DNA from: Subdoligranulum variabile | GTDB lineage: Bacteria; Bacillota; Clostridia; Oscillospirales; Ruminococcaceae | DNA length: 64,000 nt | Assembly: GCA_003343905.1 (NCBI GenBank) | Contig: QAKI01000049.1 | Coordinates: forward strand, 1-64,000 | Reading direction: 5' to 3' | In this document: one piece after another, positions 61,828 to 64,000 of the stretch | Numbering within the stretch: the stretch's first letter is position 1 | Layout of the letters: each line of letters begins with the position of its first letter | Notes under the pieces: model-generated | Told to the model about the DNA's origin: nothing | Database searches by the model: none | What the model saw: the letters and a program-made list of their open reading frames with translations, nothing else | Translations under genes and position numbers: made by a program

Positions 61828-63807
61828 TCAGCTTACATCCAGATCGTCCAGATACTCGGCGCCGTGTTCGGCAATATGCTCTTTACGGCCCTGCAGGTTG
61901 TCGCCCAGCAGCAGGTCAAAGACCTGCGCGGTGCGCTCCACATCGGTGGGCAGCACTTTGATCAGGCGGCGGCTCTCCGGGCTCATGGTGGTCAGCCACA
62001 TCATTTCGGGGTCGTTCTCACCCAGACCTTTGGACCGCTGGATCGTGTATTTCTCGCCTTCGATGCGGCGCAGTATATCGGCCTTCTCCGGCTCGGTGTA
62101 GGCAAAGTAGGTCTTGTTTTTGGTGTTGATCTCGTACAGCGGGCTTTCCGCGATATACACATACCCCTGGTTGATCAGCGTGGGGGTCAGGCGGTACAGC
62201 ATCGTCAGCACCAGCGTGCGAATCTGGTAGCCGTCCACGTCGGCGTCGGTACAGATGACCACTTTGTTGAAGCGCAGATTTTCCAGATTGAAACTGGCCA
62301 GATCCTTGTTGTGGCTGCCGCCCAGCTCCACGCCGCAGCCCATCACGCGGATCAGGTCGGTGATGATGTCGGACTTGAAAATGCGCGCGTAGTCCGCTTT
62401 CAGGCAGTTTAGGATCTTGCCGCGGATGGGCATGATGGCCTGGAACTCCGAGTCGCGGCTCTGCTTGACCGCGCCCATAGCGGAATCGCCCTCCACGATA
62501 TACAGTTCGCGGCGGCCGGGGTCTTTGCTGCGGCAGTCCACGAACTTCTGCACGCGGTTGGCCAGATCCATCTGCTGGGTCATCGTCTTTTTGATGGTGA
62601 TACGGGCCTTCTCGGCGTGTTCGCGGCTCTGCTTGTTGATCAGCACCTGCTTGCAGGCCTTTTCGGCTTCGTCAGGATGCTCGATGAAATAGACCTCCAA
62701 CTGATGCTTCAGGAACTCGGTCATGGCCTGGGCCACGAACTTGTTGGTGATGGCCTTTTTGGTCTGGTTCTCGTAGCTGGTCCGGGTGGAGAAGCTGGAC
62801 GATACCAGCACCAGGCAGTCCTGCACGTCGGAGAAAGTGATGGAACTCTCGTTCTTTTTATACAGGCCTTTGCTCTTGAGCCAGGCGTTGATCTGGCTGA
62901 CGAAGGCCGTGCGCACCGCCCGGTCGGGGCTGCCGCCGTGCTCCAGCCAACTGGAGTTATGGTAGTATTCCAGCGCCTGCACCGTGTTGGAGAAGGCGAA
63001 AGCCACGTTCATCTTGACCTGATAATCCGGCTGGTCCGCGCGGTCCCGGCCGGTGGAAGAACCGGCGCAGAAGTGGACCTGCGTCAGCCCTTTGTCGCCC
63101 ACCAGCTCCCGGGTATAGTCCGCGATGCCGTGTTCATACAGGTATTCATAGGTCTGGGGCTCGCTGCCGGATTTGTCGGTAAAGACCAGCGTCACGCCGT
63201 CGTTGACCACCGCCTGGCGGCGCATCATGTCCCGGAAGGTCTCGGCCGGGACCGCAATATCGGTAAAGACCTCGGCGTCCGGCTTCCAGCGGATGATGGA
63301 CCCGGTGCGGCGGCCCTTGTAGGCTTCTTTCTGCAAACCGCCCACGTTCTCGCCCTTTTTGAAGTCGAGATGGTAGTGGAAGCCGTCGCGGTAGATGTCG
63401 GCGGTCATCCATTCGCTGGCGTACTGGGTGGCGCACAGGCCCAGGCCGTTCAGGCCCAGACTGAAGTCGTAGTTGCCGCCGCCCTCGGCGTATTTGCCGC
63501 CCGCGTACAGCTCACAGAACACCAGGTCCCAGTTCCAGCGGTCCTCCGCCCGGTTGTAATCCACCGGGATGCCGCGGCCGAAGTCCTCGACCTCGATGAC
63601 CTCGTCGGGGAACAGCGTCACGTTGATGCGGTTGCCGTACCCGTCGCGGGCTTCGTCGATGGAGTTGGAGATGATCTCGAAAATGGAATGGGCACAGCCC
63701 TCCACGCCGTCCGAGCCGAAAATGACGGCCGGGCGTTTGCGGACGCGGTCGGCGCCTTTCAACTGTCGGATGCTGTCATTGCCGTATTCCTGTTGTTTTT
63801 TTGCCAT
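61828..63807 (-). CDS. parE: Type IIA topoisomerase subunit B (ParE/GyrB-like)
   Basis: The start at 63807 (MAKKQQEYGNDSIRQLKGAD) follows a GGGGG run; 659 residues. The GHKL ATPase shows EIISNSIDEARDGYG and VEDFGRGIPVDY, and the lid reads SLGLNGLGLCATQ, unlike the usual GGLHGVG form. The TOPRIM domain shows IVEGDSAMGAVKQ, PIRGKILNCLK and TDADVDGYQIRT. It pairs with the subunit A gene downstream. A minus-strand promoter lies at 63867-63896. Confidence 0.93.
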   Translation of the reverse strand: MAKKQQEYGNDSIRQLKGADRVRKRPAVIFGSDGVEGCAHSIFEIISNSIDEARDGYGNRINVTLFPDEVIEVEDFGRGIPVDYNRAEDRWNWDLVFCELYAGGKYAEGGGNYDFSLGLNGLGLCATQYASEWMTADIYRDGFHYHLDFKKGENVGGLQKEAYKGRRTGSIIRWKPDAEVFTDIAVPAETFRDMMRRQAVVNDGVTLVFTDKSGSEPQTYEYLYEHGIADYTRELVGDKGLTQVHFCAGSSTGRDRADQPDYQVKMNVAFAFSNTVQALEYYHNSSWLEHGGSPDRAVRTAFVSQINAWLKSKGLYKKNESSITFSDVQDCLVLVSSSFSTRTSYENQTKKAITNKFVAQAMTEFLKHQLEVYFIEHPDEAEKACKQVLINKQSREHAEKARITIKKTMTQQMDLANRVQKFVDCRSKDPGRRELYIVEGDSAMGAVKQSRDSEFQAIMPIRGKILNCLKADYARIFKSDIITDLIRVMGCGVELGGSHNKDLASFNLENLRFNKVVICTDADVDGYQIRTLVLTMLYRLTPTLINQGYVYIAESPLYEINTKNKTYFAYTEPEKADILRRIEGEKYTIQRSKGLGENDPEMMWLTTMSPESRRLIKVLPTDVERTAQVFDLLLGDNLQGRKEHIAEHGAEYLDDLDVS

Positions 63808-63866
63808 GCACTTGGTTCCCCCTGCGGTAACATCATGCGCATTTGGTATTTTGCGCATACAAATTC

Positions 63867-63896
63867 ATTAAACCATAAACGGAAAGCCTTTGTCAA
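63867..63896 (-). promoter_or_regulatory. parE-parC operon promoter
   Basis: On the minus strand, TTGACA (63891-63896) and TTTAAT (63867-63872) are 18 bp apart. Confidence 0.6.
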
Positions 63897-63950
63897 TCAG
63901 ATGCCGCTATTATAGCACAACGTATAGTTGTTATGCAAGGGCCTGGCGTT

Positions 63951-64000
63951 TTACACCGTGGGTTCCAGCCGGTTACGGTCGCCCAGCACGGCAGTCCAGT
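63951..64000 (-). CDS. C-terminal tip of a minus-strand gene continuing beyond the window
   Basis: On the minus strand the last bases read WTAVLGDRNRLEPTV followed by TAA at 63951-63953. The GC-rich codon use matches neighbouring genes, but only 15 codons are visible, so the protein cannot be named. Confidence 0.35.
   Translation of the reverse strand, partial: WTAVLGDRNRLEPTV

Noticed and set aside
59559..61961. Plus-strand open frame of about 800 codons antisense to the ParC-like gene
   Set aside because: The sequence is a low-information His/Gly/Gln-rich translation of the opposite strand of a well-identified gene.

Overview
The window is about 64 kb of GC-rich (very roughly 60% by eye), gene-dense bacterial chromosome with strong AGGAGG-type ribosome binding sites, short intergenic gaps, rho-independent terminators and sigma-A-like promoters. 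Protein content points to a gut Clostridia member of the Oscillospiraceae/Ruminococcaceae (Faecalibacterium, Gemmiger or Subdoligranulum-like). This assignment is by recognition of gene types and not by a database search.

Layout. 0-6 kb: 3' part of rpoC, then a minus-strand trio (small zinc-ribbon membrane protein, DUF5685 protein, J-domain protein), and a divergent HxlR regulator/flavin-reductase pair. 6-11.4 kb: an eroded stretch with a frameshifted HxlR gene, a GNAT remnant, a truncated radical SAM gene and a GT2 gene broken by an internal TAG, among intact genes (MmcQ/YjbR protein, esterase, AraC regulator, small conserved protein, HAD phosphatase). 11.6-29.3 kb: a complete beta-mannan utilisation locus. 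The minus-strand arm is CE2 acetylesterase, phosphohexomutase and GH1. The plus-strand arm is a LacI regulator, an ABC sugar importer (lipoprotein plus two permeases), GH130_2 and GH130_1 phosphorylases around a mannobiose 2-epimerase, a YesL-like protein, ManA, GH36 alpha-galactosidase and GH113 mannanase. 29.4-36.4 kb: TetR regulator with oleate hydratase, a VOC protein, an RlmD-type methyltransferase, and an AraC/galactokinase divergent pair. Two identical 755-bp IS200-type elements (36405-37159 and 45152-45906) bracket a collagen-like lipoprotein, coaX, coaBC, asnB and a regulated ABC exporter. 46-51 kb: an acetyltransferase and a four-gene ABC/GldG/DUF4340 operon. 51-56 kb: small membrane proteins, a GH3 lipoprotein, a GT4, ComM/YifB and an SF0329-like protein. 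57-64 kb: a second phosphohexomutase, a methyltransferase, and the ParE/ParC-like topoisomerase pair.

How it works together (pathway inferred from family knowledge). Manno-oligosaccharides enter by the ABC importer. In the cytoplasm CE2 removes acetyl groups, GH36 removes alpha-1,6-galactose, GH1 trims beta-linked terminal glucose, GH113 shortens chains, and GH130_2 phosphorolyses mannooligosaccharides. The epimerase turns Man-Man into Man-Glc, which GH130_1 splits into mannose-1-phosphate and glucose. The mutase and ManA then yield mannose-6-phosphate and fructose-6-phosphate. The released galactose could feed the galactokinase 5.8 kb downstream. No secreted mannanase is visible, so the cell looks like a consumer of oligosaccharides.

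I found no CRISPR array, tRNA, rRNA or phage module. The most unusual items are the squalene/phytoene-synthase-like motifs in the DUF5685 protein beside a J-protein, the RBS-hiding hairpin of the IS200 copies, and the terminator-like hairpin holding the asnB ribosome binding site.
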